The notes: a model not told the origin generated them from the letters alone. 64,000 nt of DNA from Hyaloperonospora brassicae (GCA_947650285.1 CANTFL010000378.1:1-64000), one strand, 5' to 3'; counted from the stretch's first letter, positions 33,475 to 44,481 are shown. Numbers and translations: made by a program.

Positions 33475-33700
33475 TTTGAAGTCGAGAAGATAATGGATGT
33501 GCGATCCGGCAGGAAGACCCGTTTTAAATGAATTTAACGCCAGTATTTGGTGCTATGGAAGAGACCTGGTGACCCGACATGTGTAGACGAGGACCACTTA
33601 AACTGTGGAGCCTTGCTGCAAGAGTTCGATCGTGACAGGGTCAGCAAGAATCGTTTCGAAGAGATGCAATCACACAAAAAAGCGGTGGAAAAATAGCTAA
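33475..33700 (+). pseudogene. Chromodomain remnant
   Basis: FEVEKIMDVRSGRKTRFK, two stops, then VDEDHLNCGALLQEFDRDRV and KNRFEEMQSH. This is the end of an A-type integrase. It joins the gag leader just upstream, the signature of an internal deletion of roughly the whole gag-pol region. Confidence 0.65.
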
Positions 33701-34735
33701 CCTGTCGACTAGAATTTGTTGTACAAAGAGGTTGTATGAGAAGGTGGATGGATTAAATATCTGTGAGTGACGACCGTAGATTGCGGAGATCCGGTCGCGG
33801 CTGAAAAGCTAGAGAAAGAAAAGAAATGATGCACATTTTCAGAAAAACAAAAGACAAAGAAGAGGGAGCTAAAAGTCTGCAGGGACGCTGACGGAACATA
33901 CGACTTTAAAAGAGCCCACGAGAATTATAACCTGCCCAAAGAAGGAAGTGGCGAAAAGTTCATTAAAATTGGGGGCGAGATTGTCGCGATTTAATCGAGA
34001 TCACATGACGATGGAAGATATTCGATTAGTGGGGGTAGCCTTGTTGATCAATACTGAAAGAGATATAATTGACAACTTTTGAGCTCGTGAGAGATCAAAT
34101 GAAGTGAACGGTGACGTAGAGACCATTACATTCGAGGATTCCGATCAGGAGGTAGCTGATCTGGTTCATAGACGGTCCACCTATCAGCCAGACGCGATCA
34201 CGGTCGAGAATTGTAAGGAACAAAGATGATCCAGAAAAAAGACCAAAAGATTTGCGGCGATGACAACTGACGACATTTTAAAAGGAAGGAGAAGGTGAAG
34301 TCACTGGCGGTTATGTATTTGACCGGAACTAATGAGGAAAACGGTCAAGCGTACACCGATTTAAGAAAACAGTTGGCTAGTTATATTCCATCAAGGACAA
34401 CGATTCTAATGAGGCTGGTCGTGTTCAATTACAGTCCACCAATTATCCAGACGGGATCACAGTAGAGAATTGTAGGGTATAAGACCGGTCCAGCAATCAA
34501 CCAGACGCGATACTAACTGAAGAATGGGGGTTGCAAGGCCCGCTCAACAATGACGATCGACGATCAACAAGAGCACCTATGGCGTCTACACACTAATGTA
34601 AAACGTGAGTATTGATCTGATTCGGCATGACCAGCCAGGGTGCTGTTCTGAAGATGTCTGAAAGTCAATAGCTGTCAAGATACAAGAGGATGCACAGCTA
34701 GGTCGACACCTTTTGTCGACTAACGGTGCAGGGGA
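33701..34735 (+). other. Decayed region, probable ORF3 remnant, no gene recognised
   Basis: Lys/Glu-rich fragments with many stops, between the chromodomain remnant and the conserved ORF3 tail. In position it matches the coiled-coil part of ORF3 at 7.6-8.2 kb, but no alignment is convincing by eye. Confidence 0.3.
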
Positions 34736-35060
34736 CGATTGTGGTAAAGTGGTCACGATATTGAACCGTGGCGTTGGGATGCGGGATTCCATAGATGGCA
34801 GAAGTCAGATAAGTCCGAGAAAGAATCTAATAAGAAGAATACTGGCTTGAGTGGGTGGCTCGCGATTCGGATCCGATCTCGAGAAATCTATCTTGTGGAG
34901 AAGCGCAGGTGAAGAATAATGATAGTGAGGATCGTTCGAACCGCATTAAGTGTGAAATTGATTTGATTTGTGCAGCACGCTTGGAGATGGGCCGTTGGTA
35001 CGAATGATGGTATCAAACGACTGAGTGAGTAAACGACTGTTGAAGTTATGCGGATAAATT
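34736..35060 (+). pseudogene. Sense ORF3 C-terminal remnant (second copy)
   Basis: 34,745-34,910 is open: PWRWDAGFHRWQKSDKSEKE, KKNTGLSGWLAIRIRS, YLVEKRR, then TGA. It aligns with 9,665-9,810. Two diverged copies sharing one frame indicate real coding ancestry. No enzyme motif. Confidence 0.5.
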
Positions 35061-35534
35061 TATTTAACGAGCGAGAAGGAGTATAGTCAAGGATCGATAA
35101 TTGACCGATCGTGACACGCGATCAAGGGCTCAGAGGTGATAAGGATCCGACTGTGTATGCCCGATCAAAGACGCAAACGATTGACCACAATCCATCCTGG
35201 GTATGTACCTCTGGTTGGTGTGGACACATCATTCGCTTGGACGCATAATTGTTGTCGATCCCATAAATGGTGTGCATCACATACCACGATCCACTACCCC
35301 GCCCTCCACTATACTTCGATTCACGACAACTCTGTCCACTGTCCCGCAATTCATTACGTAGTGTCTGTTGTAGGCCACATGATGCAAGAAGTGAGTCACA
35401 CAGACAGGCAATACGCAACAGAGAACATCGAACAGATAGGCATAGACTTAAAATTTTGATTTGGTTGGTTGACATTAAACAGAATTGAATTCGCTACGAA
35501 AGACACGCGTCGAATTCTCCCGGGCAGGAACTTT
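35061..35534. repeat. Pre-LTR non-coding region
   Basis: Matches 9,985-10,630 in order: GTCAAGGATCGATAATTGAC, GGGTATGTACCTCTGG, GATCCACTA-type repeats (35,285-35,350), then TGACATTAAACAGAATTGA. No gene seen. Confidence 0.6.
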
Positions 35535-36030
35535 GGCCTCCCGTTGAACAGAAAGTGACCCGTGTCTCTACAAGCTTTGCCACTGTATTATTTGGACGGG
35601 CGGAACATCAGTTCTCATTCCCTCTCCCCTACTGCGATAGGACGCAGTAGACCTTACTGTTAAGATTCAAGATCGCGAGACGGCTTAAGTGGTCAGAAGG
35701 CTCGCGAATCAAGCATCACTATTGAACAAAGGCAACTCTGGGATAGCGACCAAGTATGCACGCGATCGAGTGAAAAGTTTCCAATCGATCCACCCTGCGA
35801 GTGACCGGGTACGGAATTTCCACCCGATCAACACCTATCCCCAAAACGGTCAAGTTCAGCTTCAGCTCAAGCGCACCATAAAAGCAAGCAACCCGCCCCA
35901 CCGACGGGTACACATGGTGAGCAAGAAGAAACAGACGATGGAATAGGGGCACCCTTTCCGTTGGGCGTTTTGTCTGGGGTCTAGTGGAGAGTCGGGATCA
36001 CAAGATATTTGTGATCACTACTACACCACA
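35535..36030 (+). repeat. Left arm of a ~490-bp inverted repeat (A-type LTR and gag leader)
   Basis: Starts GGCCTCCCGTTGAACAG and runs through the A-type LTR landmarks into the gag leader. The right arm, 37,120-37,624, is its reverse complement with only scattered differences over the first 400 bp. Both arms contain the same 60-aa frame beginning MVRRLANQASLLNKGNSG. Confidence 0.92.
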
Positions 36031-37119
36031 ATGGTGCGCGTGCCCCGATTCGAACCAGTGATTTCTTCGTGAGTCCCTGAGAGAAGAAGTCAAGACCAAG
36101 ACTGAACCTGGGATAGGAGCGCCAACGAAAGATGGACTTTTGCAGACGCGTTTAAATGAAGGATTTCCAAATCGTAAAAGCTTTGGGAGAGGCTTTGACA
36201 ATAACAAAAAAGAGGCAGATCGGATGCACGATCTAAAAGAAAAAATATGACCCTCTCCTGAGGTCGCTTCAGGGCCTACCGCGATTTGCGCTGAAAAGCA
36301 CGATCTGCAAGATGGAAATCATTGGGGAATTCACATAGGACTTTTATTTGATCGGAGGAACCATCAGACAGGATGAAGAAAGAAGCTAGTAGTTTGGACG
36401 ACTTGAAGAATCTGGCCGCGGTGAAACAAGATCGAAACGTTTACATAAAAAAGCAAGCCAAATGAAAATTCAAGAAGGAAGAGATGGATATAGACTCTAA
36501 GTCAGTGGATAGCGAGTAAAATTTGAAGATTGGCGATTCGACAAAACCAGCCGGGAGTACCATTCGAAGAATCTGAAGAAGCTGTTGTCAAGTGACCCTG
36601 TGCTAAAGGCGATCAAGCCAAAGCTGATTGAATCGCTGTGCAGACCGATATCAGCGCCCAAACCAACTCCCAACATGTTGGAGGTACTCCGACGTGTAAT
36701 TAACCTACTAACGGAGGGCGGGGTTCATTGCTGGAACGTTCAATGCCCAAACGCTACTAGAGTGCAACCACGACCGATTTATTGCCGCAGGACAGTCGCT
36801 CTTTAAGACGATGAGCTCGCTCACAGACGTACGCAACTTCGAAGACAACCCGACCTCGCCGATCGGCATCACGGATAGACAGAATGCGTCGTGGTTTACG
36901 ATGGATCAAGTTCTCACACCGATAAACGACTCCTAAAGGGGAGAACACACGGGATCGTCCCGTCATGTTTCAGCGGAGTCAGAAGAGGAATCTGACGATT
37001 CGGTCGAGAACCAACTGCTGTCGCTAGGACCAAAAGGCGAGGATCCATTGCGAAAATTTTTTGGACAGAACGGTGAGTAGGCAAAAGCGAAAAAGCCACC
37101 GGCGATTCAGTTCATGAAC
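36031..37119 (+). pseudogene. A-type gag remnant in the loop of the inverted repeat
   Basis: Decayed gag sequence comparable to 24,390-25,030 of element D: KLIESLCRPISAPKPTPNML, then VINLLTEGG, and FVSAESEEESDDSV-like text near 36,970. It has many stops. It follows the left LTR arm in the normal order and is truncated at the right arm. Confidence 0.6.
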
Positions 37120-37624
37120 ATGATGGAATTGGGGTGGAGTGGTGATCAAAACTTCCTTGTGATCCCGACTCTCCACTGGCGCCTAGAAGACCGACAAATG
37201 GAGGAGATACCCCTATTCCATCGTCTGTTTCTTCTTGCACACCTTGTGTATTCGTCGGTGGGGCGGGTTGCTTGTTTTTTGGTGCGCTTGAGCTGAAGCT
37301 GAACTTGACCGTTTTGGGGATAGGTGTTGATCAGGTGGAAATTCCGTACCCGGTCACTCGCAGGGTGGATCGATTGGAAACTTTTCACTCGATCGCGTGC
37401 ATACTTGGTCGCTATCCCAGAGTTGCCTTTGTTCAATAGTGATGCTTGATTCGCGAGCCTTCTGACCACTTAAGCCGTCTCGCGATCTTGAATCTTAACA
37501 GTAAGGTCTACTGCGTCCTATCGCAGTAGGGGAGAGGGAATGAGAACTGATGTTCCGCCCGTCCAAATAATACAGTGGCAAAGCTTGCAGAGACACGGGT
37601 CACTCTCTGTTCAACGGGAGGCCT
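37120..37624 (-). repeat. Right arm of the inverted repeat
   Basis: Reverse complement of 35,535-36,030, ending GGGAGGCC exactly where the left arm begins GGCCTCCC. It abuts the anoctamin pseudogene directly and marks the breakpoint that removed the 5' part of that gene. Confidence 0.92.
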
Positions 37625-37828
37625 CATTGAGCACATTATAAGCAACCACCAGACAGGGGCGGGACAGGACATTGACTGGCTTATCTACGAGCAGATCATT
37701 GTCTAGACGTAGCCGTTGCACGTAGAGCAAGAGAAGATGAATCTGAAGGAGCGCTAGATCGTGTGGAGCACGTCACCGATGAACCAACCGTTTGACCGTA
37801 TCTGCCAGTACTTTGGCGTCAAGGTCGC
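37623..37828 (+). pseudogene. Anoctamin (TMEM16-like) pseudogene, part 1
   Basis: One frame reads IEHIISNHQTGAG, DIDWLIYEQIIV, then EQEKMNLKER and IVWSTSPMNQPFDRICQYFG. The PMNQPFDRICQYFGVKVALY run across the insertion matches the anoctamin segment ahead of the first transmembrane helix (QPLDxIxxYFGxKVALYF). Stops TAG occur at 37,704, 37,710 and 37,755; the last replaces the expected Trp. The 5' end of the gene is missing, cut at the inverted repeat. Intact anoctamins are membrane lipid scramblases or ion channels. Confidence 0.8.
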
Positions 37829-38266
37829 TGTAACGGGGTAGCCATTTACATGATATTGTCATAAAGGCTCAAATGGCAATAAAAAATATTACGTTGAATA
37901 TTCTTTTTACAATATCACAGACGTGGTGATATTGTTGAGGTGACCGAAGGGTCTACTCATTGGTTGATATCGTGATGATGTCAATTTACCAATTGCAGCT
38001 AGACACGCGCAATGGGTGGTGATCAGACGTCATCATACATTTAGTTATTCGATATAATTAAGATAGGACAACAGATATTCAAAGAGTTATAGGACCTAAT
38101 TATATAAATACAGATTTACTTTTACCAGAGACTAGTCTGACTACTTAGTCTCCTTTCCTTCCTGTCTGTTCCTTCAACACCTAGTAGGGCACTGTCGACC
38201 ACTTTCGTCAGTGGAAGTATACTCCGTACTGGTCAACCAGTACGTAATCAACAGTGCCCCGTTACA
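37829..38266 (+). repeat. Solo LTR of the E/G family, inserted in the anoctamin gene
   Basis: 438 bp, TGTAACGGGG to CCCCGTTACA, flanked by a perfect 5-bp target duplication GTCGC (37,824-37,828 and 38,267-38,271). It retains the family hairpin (37,911-37,933, one side altered) and the TATA-like tract. No internal sequence, so it arose by LTR-LTR recombination. Removing it restores the anoctamin frame (GVKV then ALYSLYVG). Confidence 0.95.
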
Positions 38267-38647
38267 GTCGCGCTCTACTCTCTCTACGTCGGACAATTTA
38301 CCAAGCGGCTCCTGTATCCGATGCTGATCGGAATTCTCACGGGTACCGTGAGCTACTGCATCCCACATGACAACTACACCACCGTGTTTGCCTACATCTC
38401 GCCGCTTTTCGGAGCGTTCATGACAATCTGGATGACCGTCTACCTCGAGAACTGGAAGCGGCTTAGCTCGCTAGAGACTCTACGCTGGGGCACAGCACAC
38501 TTTTCAGAGACGGAGAATCTTCGCCCGCAGTTCTACGGCGAGCGCATCCCCTCGCCCATCAATGGAAAGCCCACGCTATACATTCCCCTCGTGAGAAGCT
38601 CAAGCGAGTGGTCTACAGTTGGGTGGTCATCTCTTTCCTCATCCTGT
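38267..38647 (+). pseudogene. Anoctamin (TMEM16-like) pseudogene, part 2
   Basis: ALYSLYVGQFTKRLLYPMLI, then FAYISPLFGAFMTIWMTVYL, ENWKRLSSLETLRWGT and AHFSETENLRPQFYGER. The FxxxWxxxxLExWKR...LxxxWGT pattern after the first helices is diagnostic of anoctamins. A probable one-base loss near 38,590 shifts the frame, so that PREKLKRVVYSWVVISFLIL follows in the +1 frame. Two hydrophobic segments are visible. It ends at the insertion of element F. Confidence 0.88.
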
Positions 38648-39134
38648 TGTAACGGGGTTACACGTCGACTGGTAGTCGACGATAGGTGTGGTGCACACAA
38701 GAAAGGGGGTACCCTATAAGTAATTTTAGAACACAGTGAGTGTATCAATTGTTGAAGACTTATTTCTGTCATCAATTGATTACGAGATCTTTAGAGAGGT
38801 TTTACTTTGAACCTTAGTGACTAGGTTAAGTACGTTGTTCTATGGTCTTCTTTTAGGTTTAATAAAGAAATAAAAATTCACCTTCCCTTTTGATCACTGA
38901 AAGACACGTGCCTTACGAGGCGTCTTTGATCGGGAGGACAAAAGCAATGCCTGTAAAGGTAGCTTGTCCTCGAGCACTCTGTGCTGTGATTCGTTTGAAT
39001 CGTTTGGTCCCTCTGGAACGGGGACCGTTAGCTCTCTGAGCTATTGACTCTCTGAGTCGGGTTCTGTGAGCCAAAGTTGCTCGTGAGAGCGTTAAGTCTT
39101 CCTCTGACGTAAGGAGCTGTGTAGCTCCGCTATA
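38648..39134 (+). repeat. Element F: 5' LTR
   Basis: 487 bp starting TGTAACGGGGTTACAC. The end (CTCCGCTATA) is inferred from the 2-nt spacing to the primer-binding site and comparison with the 3' LTR end (CTCCGCTGAA). It contains a perfect hairpin CGTCGACT/AGTCGACG near 38,663 and GGAGCTGTGTAGCTCC near its end. The partner is 45,772-46,258, with very few differences. Confidence 0.92.
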
Positions 39135-39136
39135 CT

Positions 39137-39153
39137 TGGTAGCACTTGTAGTC
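39137..39153 (+). promoter_or_regulatory. Element F: tRNA primer-binding site
   Basis: TGGTAGCACTTGTAGTC, two bases past the inferred LTR end, one base shorter than the site in E and G. Confidence 0.7.
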
Positions 39154-39192
39154 AATCTACGCCTGAGTCGTTACGACTGACCATCTCCGAGG

Positions 39193-40224
39193 ATGGAGCA
39201 ATCCACACCCCTCAATGAGGCCTAAAGGGTGCGCTAGATAAGCTAACCGCGGCCGTTGGCCCAGAATATGTTGAGTTTCTTGCTGCACAAGGTCCCGACG
39301 TGCTCAATGCGCGTGTCACGACCTTTATGCAGTATGAAACGGCCCGTTTAGGGCAGGTTCAGAACCAGGTAGCGTCGGCTATGTCCACACGCTTTGTGGC
39401 TATGCCAGACGAAGAGGCTAAGCCTCGTCCCCTTAAGGTGGACGTCAAGCATTTCTATGGAAAGGAGGGTGAAATCCTCATCCTCTGGACCCGTGAGATT
39501 GAGATGGCCATGAGATCTGGCTTGATCTCAATCGAGCATCAGCGAGTCTCGCTGGCCATCTCAAAGTTCGATGGAAGAGCTAGAGAATGGGCTTTGACGT
39601 GCGGCACGTCGGTCGACTTGGCGTTTCCCACATGGGATTTGCTCAAGCTAGACCTGTTGCGAGTTTTCTCGCCGCCTAACCAGGTTTATCGCGTGCGCTC
39701 ACGCTTCTTGTCCACCCTTCAGGATAAGAACTAGTTAACGGACAATGTCCAAGAGTTGAGAACTCGGATGGCTGCCATGCAGTCCGACCCTCTCCCTAAG
39801 GCCGTCTACGTGACATTCTTCATGGAAGGTCTTCGCACTGGCGTTACCAGGACCGAGGTCTTTCGAGTTCATCCCTCGACTTTTGAGGAGGCTGTGGGAA
39901 TCGCTCAGAATGCTGAGCATAACTTTAAGTCAGCCAGACTTGGTTGGAATGGATACAACCCAAGCTTTGCGAAAGCAACCTCTGCAAGCACCTCGGCTTA
40001 CTGTAAGCCCGAACCGATGGATCTCAGCAATGCTGAAGATGAAGGTGAAGCTGAGCTTCATGTTGCCGAGCAACGACAGGAGGTGAGACGCTGTTACATG
40101 TGCGGAATCACTAAACATTTGCGTCCCACTTGTCCTTTGCGTAAGCAACGACCGACTCCTACGGGTCGAAACCCCAGCCTCAACCAGAAACTTGGTATGG
40201 CACGGGAAAACGTCGACGCCCAGT
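39193..40224 (+). pseudogene. Element F: gag
   Basis: ATG at 39,193 (MEQSTPLNEA) is soon followed by TAA with an early frame change. The main frame then runs LDKLTAAVGPEYVEFLAAQG, VDVKHFYGKEGEILILWTRE (capsid-like), REWALTCGTSVDLAFPTW, one TAG at 39,732, VYVTFFMEGLRTGVTRTEVF, and a knuckle CYMCGITKHLRPTC (CX2CX4HX4C intact). It ends at TAG 40,222-40,224. The layout matches E and G but here the N-terminal block is in frame with the rest, so the split gag of E/G is derived. It would form the particle and bind RNA. Confidence 0.82.
40205..40211 (+). promoter_or_regulatory. Element F: candidate -1 frameshift site
   Basis: G GAA AAC in the gag frame, 10 nt before the gag stop. The -1 frame is open from here to the protease ORF at 40,313. 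Only the A-site codon (AAC to AAA) re-pairs perfectly, so this is a weaker candidate than those of A, E and G. Pol being in the -1 frame is certain. Confidence 0.35.
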
Positions 40225-41181
40225 AGGCGCGGGGCACCGTAATGGGGTAGGACTGAGTTCTGTCACTTCTCTACGAGGTAGAGCAACACAGGGCTTAGCC
40301 CCACAGAGCTCCGTGCCAGGAAGCACAGAGTATGGATACAAGCCTGGCTTGTTAGTCGCCGAGGCGATAGTTAAAGGCTTTGAGAAGCATTGGTCGATCT
40401 TAATCGATTCTGGGACGTCATGCAATTATGCTAGACGTCGTTCCCTTAAGAGGAGTCAGCAATACGCTGAGGCGCGCAGAGCGAACGACGGTGATTTCAT
40501 CACTGTTCGGTTAGCGATGGGTAGTCGCGTTACTGTGCCTAAAGTTCCGTTGAACTTGAAGTGAAGTTTTTGGACTTTGATAGCACAGAACGCTGTCTCG
40601 TCCTTGACTTGGATTCGAGATACGATCTTATCCTAGGCGTGGCATGGCTTGAACGTCATGAACCATGGATCGATTGGAGGTCTAAGACCTTATGCGCCAC
40701 GCGCAATGTTCCTAGCGAAGCTTTGGAGAGTCATGAATCCACCTTTGCTAGGCAACAAACGCACTTTTGGCGCGAGTCATTGGCGGAAGATGTCAATGTG
40801 CTGGACATTTGGATGCCGGGGCTAACTATCTCGAATGTCTATGACATGAATGATGAGCGGAGCTCTTCTAATGTGTTTGAAGAGAGATGTACTCCGTTGA
40901 GTGATACTCGTTGTGATAATGAGTCACTGCATGCTATTAGCATGATTGGCCAAGGGCCAAGACATCAAGAATGTACTTCTTCTGATGTGAGTGGGGTGGC
41001 ACGTGAAATTACACAGAGTGAGGGCGGCCGTGATGGCACCTCACTGAATGTCGGTAATGACTTTGTTGGCAAACAGCCCGAGCATTCAGGGCAATGCCCA
41101 CTTAATGCAAGTGAAGTGGTATGTGTTTATCCAATGGGTGAAGAGTTCGAGTTACACAACTCTCCACCAGATGTCGCTTAA
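40212..41181 (+). pseudogene. Element F: protease and linker
   Basis: A protease with LIDSGTSCNYARRRSLKRSQ (DSGT, the usual triad, unlike DCG in E and G) near 40,400. A one-base frame change near 40,562 leads to CLVLDLDSRYDLILGVAWLE (ILG strand) and a Ser/Asp-rich linker. It ends at TAA 41,179-41,181. From 40,561 to 44,481 the frame stays the same, interrupted only by stop codons. Confidence 0.82.
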
Positions 41182-42786
41182 GACATGAGCTCTCGTATAG
41201 AGCGTGCTAAGACATCTAGCAACTACAGGGACCCTACTGTCCCAACTTTTGATAAGCGTAATGGGTCTACGATCCGTCAGTCCCGACGCCCGGTGGCAGC
41301 TGATGAGCGCCCCACGTCAGATACGTCCCATAGTTATTAAATCAACAATACACTATACACACTTGTTAATGGAGTAACTGATCATGTTGATGGTAACATC
41401 CGTCTCGCAGCTCTTCCGTCTGTGGACGCTCTCTTCAAATTGGACGAAATGTCTGATGGCGACTTTAGCCAAGCCTTACAGTCCGGAGAAATATCCGATT
41501 TAGTGGTCATTCGACCCGATGCAGAGTTGAGTCCTTCCTCGTTATTGGACGAATCTGTCCTCGAGGACACAAAGGAATCATTAATTGCGCGTAGTTGATC
41601 TGCGATCCTTAAAGATCCGCTGGATCCGTTTTATCCTTTGGTAAAGGAATTTCAAGACGTGGTGTGTCACGACCCGCCGTCTCTCTTACCTCCTAACAGG
41701 GGTGTGCGTCACGAAATTGACCTAGTTCCTGAAACTAAATACTGCGTAACACGGCAGTGGCCTTTACCAAAATAGCAGTGTGACGTCATAGTCTACTTCT
41801 TTCGTGCAAAGCACGCAGCGGGCATGGTTCGTGAGAGCAAATCTCCTCATACCACGCCTACATTTTGTGTTTGAAAGCCCAATGGAAAGTGGCGCATTGT
41901 TCATGCTTACAATAAGCCTAATGCTGCCACGATCCCGGCTCAGACACCAATCCCTAGGAAAGATGTTCTTTAGAACAATATAGTGAGATGTACAATGTAC
42001 AGTGCACTCGACTTAGTCGATGGTTATTACCAATTACTCATGCGTGAGATGGATATTCCGCTAATAGCGGTTAGTACCCCAAGCGGTATGCTCTGGGAGT
42101 GGCTAGTTATGCCACAGGGCTTGTCAAACGCCCCAGCTACGTTCAATCGTCTTGTGACACAACTGTTTCGTCCTCACCGAGGTTATGCACAGATCTACTT
42201 TGATGACATCTTTGTTCATAGTCGTGCTAAGAACGGCCGGTCTGATGTGGACAATCACATCGACCATTTACGAGCAGTGATCGAGTGCTCGCGCACGAAC
42301 AAGTTGTATGCCAACGCCTCTAAGTACATCTTTGGTGCACAAGAGATTCCCTTTTTAGGGTGCTTCATTGGGAAGCGTGGTCTTAGAGCGGTTCCTGCTA
42401 AGATAAAAGCCATAGTCGATTGGCCGGTTCCTAAGAACCAAAAGGAATTATGTAAGTGGCTTGGTCTTGCCAATTACTTACGCAAGTATAGTGCGAACTA
42501 CGCAGACATGGCTCGGCCATTATCCGATCTCCTTAAAAAGGATACGGAGCGGTGTTGGACTAACACCGAGCATGAAGCCTTTACAGCGGTTAGAGAGAGT
42601 CTTCTTCATGCACCAATCTTGGATTTGCCCGATCCTGATCGGCCTTTCAGTGTCGTCTGTGACGCATCTGACTTTGCCATAGGCAGTGCTCTGTTACAAA
42701 CAGATGATAATGGATGGGAACGCGTCATTGCGTTTGAGTCCCGACAGCTAAAAGCAGCTGATAAGAATTATCCAGTTCATGACTAA
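41182..42786 (+). pseudogene. Element F: reverse transcriptase
   Basis: The linker and RT N-terminus (RHEIDLVPETKYCVTRQWPL, TTPTFCV, WRIVHAYNKPNAATIPAQTP), then an open block from 41,983: YSALDLVDGYYQLLMREMDI, TPSGMLWEWLVMPQGLSNAP, the catalytic IYFDDIFVHSR, and thumb YIFGAQEIPFLGCFIG. Stops in the common frame: TAA at about 41,338, TGA 41,596, TAG 41,773, TGA 41,872, TAG 41,971 and TAA 42,784. Those at 41,596, 41,872 and 41,971 fit C-to-T changes of CGA or CAG. No indel is evident. Confidence 0.88.
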
Positions 42787-43485
42787 GAGCTACTTGCAAT
42801 GAAGTATGCTTTAGTCAAATTCAGAGTTCATCTGCTTGGCTCCAAGACTTTTGTGATCTATACAGATCATGCGTCATTACGCACTGCGACCCAGTCACCA
42901 CATCTCTCTCAGCAAATGGCCCGTTGGCTCTCATTCTTTGCGGAATATAACTTCGAGGTGAAGTATAGGCCGGGCAAGCATAATGCTTTGGCTGATGCGT
43001 TGTCACGTAGACCTGATTATGAGCTTGCTCATGTTACGACTCTGTCATCATCGGTCACAGACCTCATTCGTTTGGCATATGCCAAAGATGAACATTGTGT
43101 AGCTTTGCTACGTGCTCTAGAGAGCGAGGAGTATACCGACTCAGACATTCAATTGTCGGCACGTTTGCGTGCGAGGCTACATCGATACTCCATCGATCAA
43201 GGCCTGTTGTGCTATAGCACAGATATGAAGGATACTCCCCGTATCGTTGTCCCGCATGATGAGGAATTGAAGTATCGCATCCTCTATCAGGCGCATGATA
43301 CTGCGGTGAGCGGTCATCTCGGTCGAGATAAGACATATAGCTCCGTGAGGCAATGTTATTGGTGGTCAAAACTTTACAAATGGGTAAGCACATACGTGCG
43401 TACATGCGAAACGTGTCAACGGGTAAAACCCTCAGCTCATGCGGCTGCGCCGCTCGCTAGTCTCCCTTTACCCTCTGGGTGCTAG
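42620..43485 (+). pseudogene. Element F: RNase H and integrase zinc domain
   Basis: RNase H: FSVVCDASDFAIGSALLQ (Asp), NYPVHD then ELLAMKYALVKFR (Glu), FVIYTDHASLRTATQ (Asp), KYRPGKHNALADALSRRPDY. The integrase HHCC domain is at about 43,280-43,430 (YQAHDTAVSGHLGRDKTY, CETCQRVKPS). The stop TAG at 43,483-43,485 stands where E has TGG (Trp), a G-to-A change. Confidence 0.87.
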
Positions 43486-44481
43486 GAGTCCATCAGCATG
43501 GATTTCATGTTCGGTCTGCCGAAAGATGTGCAAGGCAATACGGGTATTGTGGTCTTTGTTGACCTTTTGAGCAATATAGCCTATTTAGCGGCGGTGCGGG
43601 ATATCATTGATGGTGAAGGTATAGCTACGCTGTTTATCGATCGAGTGTTTCGACAACACGGCTTGCCTGTGGAAATTGTCTCTGACCGAGATCCTTGCTT
43701 CACTGGGCAGTTTTGGAAGTCCATCTTCAAGGTGCTAGGCACACGTTTGGACATGTCCACAGCGGATCATCCGCAGACCGATGTTCAAACCGAGCGAGTC
43801 AATCGCGTTATCGGTGATATATTACGCAGTGTTTGCGCTAATACTTAAAAACGTTGGAGTTCGATGCTCCCTGTTGTTGAGTTTGCGTTAAATAACGCTG
43901 TTCACGCCTCTACAGGCTTTACTCCGTTCTACGTGAACGGTCTCACACACCCTCGCGTTACGTTAACGCTACCACCGCGTGGTTCAGGGCTTAGTGGGGG
44001 AGATATGGCCGATCGACTTGCAGATATTAGCCCTGCTACTGTTCACAAACAGGTAAGCGAGTTTCTCGCAACGCGCTTGAATGTGTTACGACACGTACGT
44101 GATGCACTGGCTGATAGCCAAGATAAAATAAAGGAACAAGCTGATGTTAAAGGCAGAGGTTGTGTTGAAAGTTATAAGGTCGGAGACCAAGTTCTACTCA
44201 ATGCTAAAAACCTACCTACAAATGTAGTCTCTGCTGTCTTCAAAACAAAGTTGCGTCCGCGCTTCATTGGGCCATTCACGGTCATTGCTAAGAAGGGATT
44301 GGCGTACACGCTCAACCTTCCGCGCAAACTGGGCACGCACCCAGTGTTCTACGTTGGATTTCTTAAGCCGTATCGGGACCCGTCCCATGTGAACTCAGAG
44401 GCGCTTGCGCCGGTAATAGGTCCTTGCTGTCGGCTGTTGCATCCGAACCAGGAGGTCAAGCTGACCATCCACATAAGCTAA
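43486..44481 (+). pseudogene. Element F: integrase core and C-terminal domain
   Basis: DDE core: SMDFMFGLPK (Asp), IVSDRDPCFTGQFW (Asp), DVQTERVNRVIGDIL (Glu). TAA at 43,846 interrupts; then MLPVVEFALNNAVHASTGFT and a C-terminal domain (YKVGDQVLLNAKNLP, GPFTVIAKKGLAYTLNLPRK, HPVFYVGFLKPYR). It ends TAA 44,479-44,481. All catalytic residues are present, so only nonsense codons disable it. Confidence 0.87.

Noticed and set aside
35122..35475. Opposing 117-aa and 107-aa ORFs at 35.1-35.5 kb
   Set aside because: They lie in the pre-LTR repeat region also present at about 10 kb, where neither frame is conserved.
38272..38650. Glucan synthase or other transporter as identity of the membrane-protein fragments
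   Set aside because: The ENWKR...LRWGT, QFVNNYEGLFYVAF and NNYFDIRLDA signatures fit anoctamins and not glucan synthases.
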